From the NCBI RefSeq assembly GCF_900129135.1, contig NZ_FQVI01000009.1, forward strand, positions 94,234-158,233: 64,000 bases of DNA, written 5' to 3'. The notes under the pieces are model-generated. The model worked only from the letters and a program-made list of their open reading frames with translations. It made no database searches and was not told where the DNA came from. The DNA comes from Lactonifactor longoviformis DSM 17459. Its GTDB lineage: Bacteria; Bacillota; Clostridia; Lachnospirales; Lachnospiraceae. Shown one piece after another: positions 17,037 to 27,813 of this stretch. Position numbers and translations under genes: made by a program. Each line of letters starts with the position of its first letter. The first letter of the stretch is position 1.

Positions 17037-18431
17037 TTAGAACGTAAATTTATCCTCAAAATATGCTTTCAAATCTTCTATTTTAATTCTTTCCTGTTCC
17101 ATCGTATCTCTGTCTCTTACTGTTACCGCTCCATCTTGCTCAGACTCAAAGTCAAAAGTTATGCAGAATGGTGTACCTATTTCGTCCTGACGGCGGTAAC
17201 GTTTTCCTATATTTCCTCTGTCATCGAATTCACAATTATATTTCTTTGAAAGTTCTTCATAGATTTTCCATGCTCCATCATTTAATTTTTTTGACAAAGG
17301 CAGAACTCCAATTTTAACAGGTGCAAGTACGGGATGGAAATGAAGGACCGTACGTACATCTCCCTTTTCTTCATCCAGAACTTCCTCATCATAGGCACTG
17401 CATAAGAAGGCAAGTACCATGCGGTCCGCACCAAGAGACGGTTCAATTACGTAAGGGATATATTTTTGTTTCTTCTCATCATCAAAATAAGTAAGATCCT
17501 GGCCGGATACGTTCTGATGCTGTGTCAGGTCATAATCTGTTCTGTCTGCGATTCCCCAAAGCTCACCCCAGCCAAAGGGGAAAAGGAATTCCACATCTGT
17601 AGTCGCCTTGCTGTAAAAGCTTAACTCTTCTTTATCATGATCTCTGTAACGAACTTCGTCGTCTTTTAATCCTAGAGTGCTAAGCCAGTTCAGGCAAAAA
17701 TTTTTCCAGTAGTCAAACCATTCCAAATCTGTGTCTGGTTCACAGAAGAATTCCAATTCCATCTGCTCAAATTCACGAGTACGGAAAGTAAAATTGCCTG
17801 GTGTAATCTCATTCCTGAAAGATTTACCTATCTGTCCAATGCCAAAGGGTATTTTCTTTCTTGAAGTCCTCTGTACATTTTTAAAGTTAACAAAAATACC
17901 CTGTGCTGTTTCAGGACGCAGGTATACAGTGTTTTTTGCGTCTTCTGTAACACCCTGGAAGGTTTTAAACATCAGATTAAACTGACGGATATCTGTAAAG
18001 TTATGAGCTTTGCAGGTAGGACATGGAATCTGATGCTCGTCGATAAAACTTTTCATTTTTTCCTGTGACCAGGCATCTACTGAACCATCAATATCGATTC
18101 CTTTTTCCGCACAGTAATCTTCAATAATCTTGTCAGCGCGGAATCTTTCATGACACTCTTTGCAGTCCATCAGCGGATCAGAAAATCCACCGAGATGTCC
18201 GGATGCCACCCATGTCTGAGGATTCATCAGAATTGCACAGTCCACGCCCACATTATATGGGCTCTCCGTAATAAATTTCTGCCACCAGGCCTTCTTAACA
18301 TTGTTCTTTAATTCCACACCTAAATTGCCGTAGTCCCAGGTATTGGCAAGGCCGCCGTAGATATCAGAACCCGGATACACAAAACCTCTGGATTTTGCCA
18401 GAGCGACAATCTTTTCCATTGTTTTTTCCAT
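17037..18431 (-). CDS. glyQS: Glycyl-tRNA synthetase (single-chain alpha2 type)
   Basis: 464-aa class II synthetase charging tRNA-Gly. Motif 2 lies in [29 protein letters not shown], and motif 3 in [15 protein letters not shown] zinc-binding insertion with paired Cys (CKECHERF ... CPTCKAH) lies at about residues 95-155. The C-terminal anticodon-binding domain ends [17 protein letters not shown]. The ATG at 18431 has AGGAG upstream; ORF codons before it lack support. It sits between two REP-like elements, downstream of recO, in the usual clostridial neighbourhood. Confidence 0.97.
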   Translation of the reverse strand: MEKTMEKIVALAKSRGFVYPGSDIYGGLANTWDYGNLGVELKNNVKKAWWQKFITESPYNVGVDCAILMNPQTWVASGHLGGFSDPLMDCKECHERFRADKIIEDYCAEKGIDIDGSVDAWSQEKMKSFIDEHQIPCPTCKAHNFTDIRQFNLMFKTFQGVTEDAKNTVYLRPETAQGIFVNFKNVQRTSRKKIPFGIGQIGKSFRNEITPGNFTFRTREFEQMELEFFCEPDTDLEWFDYWKNFCLNWLSTLGLKDDEVRYRDHDKEELSFYSKATTDVEFLFPFGWGELWGIADRTDYDLTQHQNVSGQDLTYFDDEKKQKYIPYVIEPSLGADRMVLAFLCSAYDEEVLDEEKGDVRTVLHFHPVLAPVKIGVLPLSKKLNDGAWKIYEELSKKYNCEFDDRGNIGKRYRRQDEIGTPFCITFDFESEQDGAVTVRDRDTMEQERIKIEDLKAYFEDKFTF

Positions 18432-18621
18432 TATTCTTTCTCCTAACTTTCCAAACTTCGTAATCAATCTGTCTTATTATAACCTTTGTATATGATCTTT
18501 TCAAGTTCTAACCCGTAGAATTTGTACCTGTTTATACGTGTAGAAATGAAAAAAATAAGAGGAATACTAAACTTTCAGCTTATCCTTCAGGGATTCTACT
18601 CCTCCTTATATGGAAGCTGAA

Positions 18622-18720
18622 AAAGGGACAGGGCTTTCCGAATTTGGGACACCCCTTCCCTATTTTGGGACGTGTTCTTTCCAGAAAGAACACGTCCCCT
18701 TTTTCCCCTTTTTCGTCCCC
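18622..18720 (+). repeat. REP-like palindromic element, copy R3
   Basis: GGGACAGG (18625), GGGACACC (18646) and GGGACGTG (18667) are again at 21-bp steps. The 32-bp palindrome runs 18667-18698 (centre TTTCCAGAAA, one mismatch). It is followed by a further GTCCC at 18715, exactly 21 bp after the palindrome's own GTCCC. It lies between recO and the glycyl-tRNA synthetase gene with no transposase. Confidence 0.9.
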
Positions 18721-18728
18721 TTTTTTTG

Positions 18729-19472
18729 TTACGTCATCTGCTCCAGTATCTCCAGGCTTTTGAATTTTTTATCTATATATTTCCCCGTATATGCCCCGAC
18801 TATTCTGCCCAGATGATACAATGCTTCTTTTGATACAGTAAAGCTGTACAGCTTTTCCAGGGGAGATGCTACGATATACTGCATGGTATACCTCACGGTT
18901 TCATCTATTACCATTCCATCCTCTGTATTTTTCCTGCAGTTTGGGCAGAGCACTCCGCTTTTACGGACGCTGAAGGTATCCAGAGATTCTTTTTTCCCGC
19001 AGCTTACGCATTCGAACACCTGGGGATATTCACCGTTGATAACCATGGCCTTCAGTTCGAATATGTAGCGGATCAGCCGGTTATCCAGTCTCTCATTGAG
19101 AAGCGCTTTCAAAGTAACGTAGAGAAGATTGAGCATCTGCCTTTCATCTGTATATTCTCTGCCATAATAGTCTGCAAATTCCAGAAAATAAAACCCGTAA
19201 TAAACCCCCGGCTGAGCCACAGCCAGTTCTGTAAAGTAGTTTTTTACCAGTGCCTGCTGCATCTGGTAGGCGGTCCTCCCTTCGTACAAGATAAAGCTTC
19301 CGAATACAAAGGGATTGGCCGCTGCCAAAAGGGGGCTGTTCTGCCTTCTGGCCCCCCTTGCAAATGCTGTGATCTTTCCCCGCTCTTTTGTAAGCAGGAC
19401 TAACCGTTTATCATAATCCCCTACGGGCATGGCTGATAACACCATTCCGGTCACGGTTATGGTTTCTGTCAT
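18729..19472 (-). CDS. recO: DNA repair protein RecO
   Basis: 247-aa recombination mediator of the RecFOR pathway, which loads RecA on SSB-coated DNA. It has an N-terminal OB fold ([37 protein letters not shown]) and a central zinc motif with two CxxC pairs (CVSCGKKE ... CPNCRKN). The length is normal. The start lies 2 bp after the era stop, so it is co-transcribed with era. Confidence 0.95.
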   Translation of the reverse strand: MTETITVTGMVLSAMPVGDYDKRLVLLTKERGKITAFARGARRQNSPLLAAANPFVFGSFILYEGRTAYQMQQALVKNYFTELAVAQPGVYYGFYFLEFADYYGREYTDERQMLNLLYVTLKALLNERLDNRLIRYIFELKAMVINGEYPQVFECVSCGKKESLDTFSVRKSGVLCPNCRKNTEDGMVIDETVRYTMQYIVASPLEKLYSFTVSKEALYHLGRIVGAYTGKYIDKKFKSLEILEQMT

Positions 19473-19474
19473 CT

Positions 19475-20380
19475 CTATACTTCCTTTTTATCATATCCAA
19501 AGTTCTTCATAAGAAAATCACTGTCCCGCCAGTCCTTTTTCACCTTCACCCAGAGCTTAAGATTGACCTTCTCTTCCAGCATCTGCTCAATCTCATATCT
19601 GGCATTGGTTCCTATTTTCTTTAACATAGCCCCTTGTTTTCCGATAATGATTCCCTTATGGGAATCCCTCTCACAGATTATTGTAGCGTCAATATCCACA
19701 ATATGCCCATGGCGTCTTTCTTTCATGGTGTCTACTGCAACTGCGATTCCATGGGGAATCTCTTCGTCCAGGGCATGAAGCGCCTTTTCCCGGATAATCT
19801 CAGCAACAATCTGCCTCTGAGGCTGATCGGTTACAGTATCCTCATCATAGAACTGGGGACCATAGGGAAGGTATTTGAAAATGCACTGTATAATATCCTC
19901 TGTGTTTTGCCCCCGCAGCGCAGAAGCAGGAATTATCTCAGCAAAATCCATGATTTTCCGATAGGCATCAATAAAGGCAAGCACCTCTTCCTTCTTAACC
20001 GTATCTACTTTGTTTATTACAAGAATCACCGGGACATTGCATTGTTCCAGCTGTTCTGCAATATGCCGCTCACCGGCTCCAATAAAAGTAGATGGCTCCA
20101 CCAGCCATAAAATTACGTCTACCTCCTTCAGAGTCCGCTCTGCCACGTGAACCATATACTCCCCAAGCTTATTTTTAGCCTTGTGAATCCCAGGCGTGTC
20201 CAGGAAAACAATCTGTCCCTGAGCACAGGTATAAACCGTCTGAATCTTATTCCTGGTAGTCTGAGGCTTTTTAGAAGTTATTGCGATCTTTTGCCCGATT
20301 AATTGATTCATCAGCGTTGATTTTCCCACATTCGGCCGGCCAATCAATGCTGCGAAACCGGATTTGTAATTTGTGTTCAT
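19475..20380 (-). CDS. era: GTPase Era
   Basis: 301-aa essential GTPase for 30S subunit maturation. The G1 motif GRPNVGKST is near residue 15, G3 DTPG near 61, and G4 NKVD near 124. The C-terminal KH RNA-binding domain carries [15 protein letters not shown]. It is 2 bp upstream of recO and 12 bp downstream of the M16C peptidase gene. Confidence 0.98.
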   Translation of the reverse strand: MNTNYKSGFAALIGRPNVGKSTLMNQLIGQKIAITSKKPQTTRNKIQTVYTCAQGQIVFLDTPGIHKAKNKLGEYMVHVAERTLKEVDVILWLVEPSTFIGAGERHIAEQLEQCNVPVILVINKVDTVKKEEVLAFIDAYRKIMDFAEIIPASALRGQNTEDIIQCIFKYLPYGPQFYDEDTVTDQPQRQIVAEIIREKALHALDEEIPHGIAVAVDTMKERRHGHIVDIDATIICERDSHKGIIIGKQGAMLKKIGTNARYEIEQMLEEKVNLKLWVKVKKDWRDSDFLMKNFGYDKKEV

Positions 20381-20392
20381 ACCTTCCTCTTC

Positions 20393-23311
20393 CTAAAACA
20401 GTGGTTTTACTTCTTTAAACAGTTCTTTGTTATCTTCGATCTTTCCTTCGCCTCCGATGACGCAGATCATATTCTGATTCATTATCGACTCTACAATATC
20501 CCCCAGCCTCTGAATATCTTCTACGGAAGCATTCAGAATCTCTTCCCTCTCTGTGCGGATATCCTCCTCTGTGAGCTTACCAAAGTACGCATTCAGGCTC
20601 ATGGCCCCTTTTGTGGATGGGTTCATAGGAACATCCAGTTCACTGATGGTGCCGATAATATATTTTGTCATCTCTCTCTCGTCTGCCTGGAAATTCCTGA
20701 TAAACGCTGGAGTCTCCCTGAATACCTTCAGCGTATTCTTCAGATGGGGATCTCTGTAGGATACCAGGAATCCGTCCCCGGATCTGCGGAAACCGCTCAT
20801 GCATCCGTAAGCCCCGCCCTTAACACGGATATTCGTCCAGAGATATTCATAGCTCAAGATCACCTTCAGAATACGAAGTGCCCCTGTGTAGTGATACCCT
20901 GCATCTTCAAAGTTACCGGCACTGGCCACATATTGTACCTGTCCGGAAGTTTTAAAGCCCTCATTTTTCGGACGGAAATCATATTCCAAAGCCCCTTTTT
21001 CCACAGGCTGTGTATACAGTCCCTCTTTCAGCTCTGTTATCAAAGCCTCAATCCCCTCATATCCCGCTTCATCTGCAGTATAGCTCACCACCAGATGTTC
21101 CGGGCGGAAAATCATCTTCATCAGCTGCTCCAATTTGGAGAATACATCTTCTTTTACCTGCTCAAAATTCTTCTCAATAGTATCAATTAAGTCATAGAAC
21201 GCAATCCCGCCAATCTGATCCTGGAAATAGGCCGTTTTGGAAAAATAAGAGACTGCCCTGAGCATAGCCGAGGAGTGTCCCGCACTGGCCAGGGACATCT
21301 GAAGCCTGGATTTTAATTTTGCGATTATCTCATACAGACGCTTCTCATCTCTCAATTTGGAAGTGAAAAGAATCTCCCGGATCATAGAAAATACAAAAGG
21401 AAGTTTACTGTATAGTGTTTTACTCCTCACCCCAAACATATTTTTCGTATCATGCCTGTCTTTGGTATTGCCGAAGACCTGGAGTCCGCAGCTTATGCCC
21501 CCGGTGTTGGCATTAATCTCGTTAAATAATTCCCCATAGGAATAATGTTCTGTATCCACAAACCCAAGAACGGATTTCAGAATCCCCATGTAGGGTACCA
21601 GATGGGAGGGAACATCCTTTGTGTCAAAAAGCAGGGTAAGATATCCGATGCCGTTGGTGTAGATATTGTGGTGCAGAACCAGCGTATCTCCCACATACTT
21701 TTCCGTATTATAAATCTTCGTCCCTTCTCTGGAGATATCGGATCGCTTCAGCATAGGAATGCACTTCAGTGCCTCAGGGGACTCCTCCCCTTCCTGATAC
21801 TCTGTCAGATGATGTGTTTTTTTCACCAGTTCCTCTATCTCAGCAGATGTAAGAGAGGCTTTGTAGGCCGCAAGCCTTTCCTCCAGAGCCTTTTCCCTGG
21901 CAGCTGCCAGTCCCCGTTTTGGATTTACAATCACCACAGAGGCATGAGTGTTATCTAAAAGATACGTCCGAATCAACCCTTCAAAATATCCCTGCCCTGC
22001 TTTTTCTTTCAGGAGCTCGAAAATCTTCAGCTGTTCAAGGTGCACGAAAGGTTTTTCATCATCATAAAGCCAGCTGTCGAATACATCAATCCCATACATC
22101 AGGCCCTTAGGATAAGATGCGTAATCGGCTTCCCGGAAACGGAATTCCATAGAATTAATGCCGGCTGCCACAGCCTTCTGGTCAATGCCTGTCTGTGAGA
22201 TTTTTTCCAGAGTCTCCCGGATTAAGGACAAAAACCTATCCTTCTGTTCCGGACGGGCATTTTTGGCGATTACTGAGAAAAACGGCTGGTAAATCCCGTC
22301 ATCATAGGAGCCCATAATATCCTTGCCTATCTTCTCGTCCAGCAGTACCTGCTTTAGAGGAGCTCCCGGTGCGCTTAGCAGCACATAATCCAGAACACTG
22401 AATGCAACGCAGAGCTCAACATCCAGACTGTCTCCCACGACAACGTTGTAAGAAAGATACGTATTCTCTTCCTCCGGCTCATTTTCTGCCACCGGATATT
22501 CCAGCACAACCTCTTTTACCTGAGAAAACGCAGGCTGTTTTGGTATCTGGGAAGTCACAGGCATGGCATCATATTTGGACAGATACTCCCGGTCCATCCA
22601 CCTGAGCTTCTCCTCCATGTCCATCTTTCCATAGAGATAGATATAGCTGTTTGAGGGATGGTAATACCTGCTGTGGAATCCTAAGAACTCAGAATACTTC
22701 AGGTTTGGAATATCTGCCGGATCTCCCCCGGATTCCACACCGTAGGGGGTATCCGGAAAAAGGGAATTTAAAATTGCCCGGTCCAGCACCTCCTCCGGGG
22801 AGGAAAATGCGCCTTTCATTTCATTATATACCACTCCGTTATAGCGGAGGGGATCTTCGGGATTCTCCAACTGGTAGCTCCACCCCTCCTGGCGGAAAAT
22901 CTCTTCCTTTTCATAGATATTAGGGAAAAATACGGCATCCAGATACACATGCATCAAATTTTGAAAATCCTGGTCATTGCAGCTTGCCACAGGATACATG
23001 GTCTTGTCCGGATAGGTCATAGCATTCAAAAAGGTATTCAGAGACCCTTTCACCAGCTCAACAAAAGGATCCTTTAATGGAAAGTGCTTGGATCCGCACA
23101 GAACACTGTGCTCCAATATATGTGCTACCCCCGTACTGTCTGCGGGCGGTGTGCGAAATGCAATATTAAACACCTTATTCTCATCATCATTTTCCAGAAG
23201 CATAACTCTGGCACCACTTTTCTTATGCTTCAGCAGGTATCCTCTGGAATGGATATCCTCAATCATCTCCTCCTGAAGTAGTTCATATTCCGGTAACTGT
23301 TCTATCTGCAT
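20393..23311 (-). CDS. M16C family zinc metallopeptidase (presequence protease/Cym1-like)
   Basis: 972-aa clamshell peptidase related to PreP, which degrades peptides inside a closed chamber. The inverted zinc motif HxxEH is at HILEHSVLCGSKHFPLKDPF (about residue 65), and the distal Glu lies in the following helix. The C-terminal half is the inactive second M16 unit. There is no signal peptide, so it is cytosolic. The ATG at 23311 has GGAGG. It is first in the row peptidase-era-recO. The physiological substrate is unknown. Confidence 0.93.
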   Translation of the reverse strand: MQIEQLPEYELLQEEMIEDIHSRGYLLKHKKSGARVMLLENDDENKVFNIAFRTPPADSTGVAHILEHSVLCGSKHFPLKDPFVELVKGSLNTFLNAMTYPDKTMYPVASCNDQDFQNLMHVYLDAVFFPNIYEKEEIFRQEGWSYQLENPEDPLRYNGVVYNEMKGAFSSPEEVLDRAILNSLFPDTPYGVESGGDPADIPNLKYSEFLGFHSRYYHPSNSYIYLYGKMDMEEKLRWMDREYLSKYDAMPVTSQIPKQPAFSQVKEVVLEYPVAENEPEEENTYLSYNVVVGDSLDVELCVAFSVLDYVLLSAPGAPLKQVLLDEKIGKDIMGSYDDGIYQPFFSVIAKNARPEQKDRFLSLIRETLEKISQTGIDQKAVAAGINSMEFRFREADYASYPKGLMYGIDVFDSWLYDDEKPFVHLEQLKIFELLKEKAGQGYFEGLIRTYLLDNTHASVVIVNPKRGLAAAREKALEERLAAYKASLTSAEIEELVKKTHHLTEYQEGEESPEALKCIPMLKRSDISREGTKIYNTEKYVGDTLVLHHNIYTNGIGYLTLLFDTKDVPSHLVPYMGILKSVLGFVDTEHYSYGELFNEINANTGGISCGLQVFGNTKDRHDTKNMFGVRSKTLYSKLPFVFSMIREILFTSKLRDEKRLYEIIAKLKSRLQMSLASAGHSSAMLRAVSYFSKTAYFQDQIGGIAFYDLIDTIEKNFEQVKEDVFSKLEQLMKMIFRPEHLVVSYTADEAGYEGIEALITELKEGLYTQPVEKGALEYDFRPKNEGFKTSGQVQYVASAGNFEDAGYHYTGALRILKVILSYEYLWTNIRVKGGAYGCMSGFRRSGDGFLVSYRDPHLKNTLKVFRETPAFIRNFQADEREMTKYIIGTISELDVPMNPSTKGAMSLNAYFGKLTEEDIRTEREEILNASVEDIQRLGDIVESIMNQNMICVIGGEGKIEDNKELFKEVKPLF

Positions 23312-23449
23312 AAATTGCCTCCAATTCTTTTATATTTTTATCTTCTCCCGGATTCCGGGGCTTATTCTAACTGTTCAAAGACGTATCAGGCATATTATAC
23401 CATTTCCGGATAACTCCCACAAGGCATGGAAAAAAACAGAACGCGGAAA

Positions 23450-23492
23450 AAGGAACAGGGGCTGTCTCTGCAGAATTCAGTCCCTGTTCCTT
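23450..23492 (-). terminator. Terminator of the amidohydrolase/ABC operon
   Basis: Perfect 11-bp arms AAGGAACAGGG and CCCTGTTCCTT, followed by TTT on the minus strand, 38 bp after the amidohydrolase stop. Confidence 0.85.
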
Positions 23493-23529
23493 CTATAATT
23501 ATATTGTGAATGTAAAAAATACAGGCTTC

Positions 23530-24276
23530 TTATAGATCCAGCTGATATACCCTGGCTGTATTTTTGTAAAGCACTTTTTCCAAATCCTCTTCCCTGGTGA
23601 TCACAGAGCGATATTTGGCAAGCTCAACAGGAATCTGATAAATATTATCAGAGGAGAACATAATCTTATCACATCCAACCTGTTTTACCATATTACTCAC
23701 CCCAATTACACCTACCCAGCTTGGTTCCAGGTAAACATTCTCGAACTTTCTTGCCAGATAAATAGCCTGCTGATTGTGCATCTCTGAACCTGCATGAGCC
23801 AGAATACAAGGAACATCAGGAAAGCTCTCAAGGGCATTTTCCACACTGATGGGATCTGAAAACGGAATACCTGCTCCTGTGTGAACCATCAGGGGTACTT
23901 TCAGCTCCCTGCACACTTCCCATACGTGAAGGGCATCCCTGGAAGAAGGATGGGTTGCATGACCGATAGGTGTAATTTTAATGCCCACAAACCCCAGCTC
24001 TTTGATACATCTGAAGGCTTCTCTGTCATAATCGTCCGGCCGGAAGTGGGGATTGATAGATGCCATTCCCCAAAACTTTTTCTTCGTACTCTTCGTCAGC
24101 TCATAGATCCTGTCATGGATGGCCATGTGATCCTCCATATAGATTCTCGGAAGATACGGCTGTACCACAGCTCCGTCCACATCATACTTGTCATAAAAGG
24201 AAATCAGATCTTCTTCTGACTGTTCCTCATCGAATACCACATCAACACCCAAATGGGCATGTAAATCAATAATCAT
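23530..24276 (-). CDS. Amidohydrolase-family metal-dependent hydrolase (TIM barrel)
   Basis: 248-aa member of the amidohydrolase_2 group. The metal-binding HxH is at the N terminus (DLHAHLG). The later His residues are in MVHTGAG and LAHAGSEMH, and the catalytic Asp is in MFSSDN. Family members are lactonases, decarboxylases or amidases. It is 14 bp downstream of the permease gene of a sugar ABC importer, so it likely hydrolyses the imported compound or a lactone derived from it. The substrate is not deducible. Confidence 0.82.
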   Translation of the reverse strand: MIIDLHAHLGVDVVFDEEQSEEDLISFYDKYDVDGAVVQPYLPRIYMEDHMAIHDRIYELTKSTKKKFWGMASINPHFRPDDYDREAFRCIKELGFVGIKITPIGHATHPSSRDALHVWEVCRELKVPLMVHTGAGIPFSDPISVENALESFPDVPCILAHAGSEMHNQQAIYLARKFENVYLEPSWVGVIGVSNMVKQVGCDKIMFSSDNIYQIPVELAKYRSVITREEDLEKVLYKNTARVYQLDL

Positions 24277-24290
24277 AGACTAACTCCTTT

Positions 24291-25271
24291 CTATGCTGCT
24301 TTCTCCACAGTTCTTTTTACCTTCTTCTCCACAGCATCCCCGGAGCTGAGAAGAAGTACAATAATAATCAGTGCTCCCTTGGCAATATTCTGTGCGCCTA
24401 CGGAGAATCCCATAATCTGCATAGCAGTTACTATCAGTCCCAGGAACAGGCATCCCACCAGTGTTCCGGGTACATTTGCTTTTCCTCCTGATATCAGGGT
24501 ACCACCAACTACAATACTTGCAACTGTTTCCAGCGTATAAGAATCTCCCATCCCCAGAAGGGCTCCGCCCACTCTTGCTGTAGTAAGCATACCTCCGAAG
24601 GCTGCCAGGATACTGGAAAATACATAGGTAAGCATTTCCACCCTGTTTACTTTAATTCCTGCCAGCTTTGCCGCTTCTCTGTTCTGGCCCACTGCCAGAA
24701 GTGATTTTCCGTAAGAAGTCCGGTTCAGCAGGAACCAGAATCCCACCGCCAGAAGAATAATCAGGAAAATCATCAGCTGTACCCCAAATATCCTTGTAGT
24801 AACCAGCTTTTGAATCACCGGAGCAATGGCAAAAATAGAAAAGTTTTTATTGATTAACAAGGCGGCTGTTGTGAGGATATAGTTCATCGCCATTGTGGCT
24901 ATAATCGCCGGTATTTGCAGATAGATTACCATCACACTGTTCAGGAATCCGATCACCGCTCCGAGTACCACAATGACAAGAATTGCCAGAGGAACATTTT
25001 TATTCTCCCCGTTAATAATACTCATAGAGACAAATGCCATTAAGGTCAATACCCCTGGTATGGAAAGGTCAATAGCTCCCCGCCCTGAGGTTACCACCAG
25101 CATCTGGCCAAAGGCAAGTATTGCCAGAAATGCCGCTGTATAAGCATTGGATAAAAAGCTTTCCAGATTCAGCCTGCCAGAAGAGATACCCATTACAAAC
25201 CACAGAAGGAAAGCGCCTACCGCTGCCCACACCCAGTTGTTTTCTTTTATATATTTTTTAACTTTCTTCAT
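24291..25271 (-). CDS. Sugar ABC transporter permease (RbsC/BPD_transp_2 type)
   Basis: 326-aa inner membrane permease with about 8-10 hydrophobic helices. It carries the carbohydrate-uptake-2 motifs GRGAIDLSIPGVLTLMAF and GGTLISGGKANVPGTLVG. The start overlaps the stop of the fused ATPase-permease gene by one base (TAATG), so translation is coupled. The second permease half is encoded within that upstream fusion, so a heterodimeric channel is likely. Confidence 0.93.
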   Translation of the reverse strand: MKKVKKYIKENNWVWAAVGAFLLWFVMGISSGRLNLESFLSNAYTAAFLAILAFGQMLVVTSGRGAIDLSIPGVLTLMAFVSMSIINGENKNVPLAILVIVVLGAVIGFLNSVMVIYLQIPAIIATMAMNYILTTAALLINKNFSIFAIAPVIQKLVTTRIFGVQLMIFLIILLAVGFWFLLNRTSYGKSLLAVGQNREAAKLAGIKVNRVEMLTYVFSSILAAFGGMLTTARVGGALLGMGDSYTLETVASIVVGGTLISGGKANVPGTLVGCLFLGLIVTAMQIMGFSVGAQNIAKGALIIIVLLLSSGDAVEKKVKRTVEKAA

Positions 25272-27736
25272 TACTGCAGTTTCTCCTTTCTCAGCAATCT
25301 AAAGGAAAGAATTAAGATTAATACCAGTCCCTGGATTGTAGCTGTATAATCTGTACTCACTTTTAAAAGTCCCAGCAGTACGCTCACCATAGTGAGGGAA
25401 ATACCGCCGAATACAGCACCCACATGCGTTACCACACCGCCGGAGAAGTAACCGCCTCCGATGATAACCGCAGCAACTGTAAGCATAGTGTAAGTTGCAG
25501 ATGCATTGACATCCGATGCTCCCGTAATTGCAGACTGCGCAATGCCGCCCATCATAGCAAAGACGCCGGCAATCAGATAGGTAGCCCAGTATGCCCTGGC
25601 TTTCGACCAACCGCTGTTTCTCATAGCTGTATCGTTGTTGCCGAACCCCCGCATTACTGTACCGTATCTGGAACGGTAGATAAGAATCGCCAGTACGATA
25701 AAAAGGAGCAGCCAGAGCAATATTCCCTGAAGTACAGGATTGTTGGCATTGAAAAGATGAACCATCCATTCCGGTACATGTCCGCCCGGTACATCCTGAA
25801 GCACATACGCCATGCCTGTCCATACAAAAGACATCCCCAGTGTCACAATAATCGGCGGAACACCTCTCCAGTAAATGATCAGTCCCATACAGGAATATAC
25901 CAGAAGCAGTCCCAAAAGACAGAGAATGCCTAATGCATTATTCTGATCCAGAATAGTAGCGCATACTACGTTTACAAGCCCCATAAAGGCGCCTACACCC
26001 AGGTCAATATGTCCTAGTCCGATAGCAAACGTCTGTGCCAGTGCCGCAAATATAAATGGGGTAAATCCCACGGCCAAAAGCTCCACGCCAAACTTTGTAA
26101 AGATGGACGGTGAGAGCGCCCCGCATACCACATACAGAATTAGCATGGCAATCAGCGCAAGCAGATAAAGCTTTGGAGACTTCGCTTTCTTTTTTTCCAG
26201 ATTTTCTGCTTTTTTCTCATTGTTCTGAAATGCTAGTTTCAGCATGGAAGAATGCTCAAACTCATCGTGGTTAAATTCCCCGGCCACACTGCCTGCATTC
26301 AGTACAAACAGTCTGGTACAATACTCCAGTTCGGCATCATCTGATGTTCTCCAGATTACCAGTTTCCCTTCTTTTGCCGCTTCCTGGAATACGCCGTAGA
26401 GCTCTTTTTTGGTCCCTACATCTACGCCTCTGGTAGGATCGTCCAGAAGGATAATATCAGCATCTACTGCCATAGCCCTGGCTATCAGTACCTTTTGCTG
26501 GTTCCCGCCGCTGAGACTGGTAATCAGATCTTCATTGGAGGCACATTTTGTCTTCAGACGCTGGTTCCACTGTTCTACAATTTCATTGGTTTTGCCGGTA
26601 GAAATAGGCGCAAACAAAGCTCCTCTTGCTATTTTAGAGATAATGGTGTTGTCTGTAATAGACCATAAAGGAAAGATACCCTCTTTTTTTCTGTCTCCGG
26701 CCACATAGGCAACCTTTCCCTGTATGTGCAAACCTGCTTTTTTCTTCCTTGCCTGAAAGAAAACCTCCTGAAGGAACTCCAGCTGTCCGTTGCCCTCCAG
26801 CCCTGTCAGGGCAATGATCTCTCCTCCATACATTTCCTTGGAGATTTTCTTCAGCATACCATTTGAATAATTATCAAAAGTAACTTTTATATTCTTGTTA
26901 ATCTCAATGGGGGCCATAGCTGTCTTTTCCTCGTCCGCCGCCTTTTCTCCCACAACCCCGTCGCCCATGCGGGCCACCATATCCTCCTCGCTGGTTTCCC
27001 CGATGGGGCACTGATATTTCTCCGCTCCGTTCTGCATGATAAAGATTCGGTCTGCCAGGAACATTATTTCTTTCAGCCTGTGAGAAATATAGATATAAGA
27101 GATGCCTTCCCCTGCACTTTTCTTTATGTAATCCTGTAGCTGAGACGTCTGCTCTGCGGGAAGAGAGGAAGTCGGCTCATCCAGCACCAGCATCTTCACC
27201 TCAGAGTCGCTGGTAGCCCGGGCGATCTCAACCATCTGCTGCTGCGCAATGCTAAGTGTGGCAAGACCTGCATTCACATCAATGCCGTGGTCCGGAAATA
27301 CCCGGTCCAGAGCTTCTCTCGCCATTTCCTTTGCCTGTTTCCGCCACTTTATATCCTTTTTGTCGAACCTCTGAAACTGCTCAATATAAAAATTCTCGTA
27401 TACCGTAAGGTTTTTACACAGAGACAGTTCCTGATGAACGACACGGATGCCTTTTGTCCTCGCCACTGCCGGAGTGTATTTATTCATATCCACAGCTTCT
27501 CCCTCAATGGAGAGTGTACCTTCATTCGATGTGATAACACCGGAGAGGATTTTAGTCAATGTACTCTTTCCTGCTCCGTTGCCGCCAACCAGGGCAAGCA
27601 CCTCTCCCTTTTTCAGCTCGATGCTCAGGTGATTTACTGCTGTTGTGGGACCATATATCTTCAGCAGATTCTCCGCTTTTAGGAAAAGTTCCTGCTGTCC
27701 CTTTGTTTCTGTCTGCATTTCCAATCCTTTCACCAT
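25271..27736 (-). CDS. Fused sugar ABC transporter: two ATPase domains plus permease domain
   Basis: 821-aa fusion of an RbsA-like tandem ATPase with an RbsC-like permease. ATPase 1: Walker A GGNGAGKST at residues 51-59, signature-like LSIAQQQMVEIARA, Walker B LVLDEPTSS. ATPase 2: degenerate Walker A (GLEGNGQLEF) but intact LSGGNQQKVLIARA and LLDDPTRG. From about residue 500 a membrane permease follows, with GLGHIDLGVGAFMGL and GGGYFSGG. RbsA and RbsC are usually separate. An alternative start at 27718 has a better AAAGGA site. It acts with the binding lipoprotein upstream and the separate permease downstream. Confidence 0.92.
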   Translation of the reverse strand: MVKGLEMQTETKGQQELFLKAENLLKIYGPTTAVNHLSIELKKGEVLALVGGNGAGKSTLTKILSGVITSNEGTLSIEGEAVDMNKYTPAVARTKGIRVVHQELSLCKNLTVYENFYIEQFQRFDKKDIKWRKQAKEMAREALDRVFPDHGIDVNAGLATLSIAQQQMVEIARATSDSEVKMLVLDEPTSSLPAEQTSQLQDYIKKSAGEGISYIYISHRLKEIMFLADRIFIMQNGAEKYQCPIGETSEEDMVARMGDGVVGEKAADEEKTAMAPIEINKNIKVTFDNYSNGMLKKISKEMYGGEIIALTGLEGNGQLEFLQEVFFQARKKKAGLHIQGKVAYVAGDRKKEGIFPLWSITDNTIISKIARGALFAPISTGKTNEIVEQWNQRLKTKCASNEDLITSLSGGNQQKVLIARAMAVDADIILLDDPTRGVDVGTKKELYGVFQEAAKEGKLVIWRTSDDAELEYCTRLFVLNAGSVAGEFNHDEFEHSSMLKLAFQNNEKKAENLEKKKAKSPKLYLLALIAMLILYVVCGALSPSIFTKFGVELLAVGFTPFIFAALAQTFAIGLGHIDLGVGAFMGLVNVVCATILDQNNALGILCLLGLLLVYSCMGLIIYWRGVPPIIVTLGMSFVWTGMAYVLQDVPGGHVPEWMVHLFNANNPVLQGILLWLLLFIVLAILIYRSRYGTVMRGFGNNDTAMRNSGWSKARAYWATYLIAGVFAMMGGIAQSAITGASDVNASATYTMLTVAAVIIGGGYFSGGVVTHVGAVFGGISLTMVSVLLGLLKVSTDYTATIQGLVLILILSFRLLRKEKLQ

Positions 27737-27813
27737 GCCTTTCGTTTATTTTAAAAGAGGCTGCCGCAAATGTGAGACTCACTTTTACGACAACCTCTTG
27801 GCTTATGATTTAA

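Noticed and set aside
23450..23492. Fifth copy of the REP-like family (contains GGAACAGGG)
   Set aside because: No GGGAC boxes at 21-bp steps and no matching palindrome; it is an ordinary terminator.
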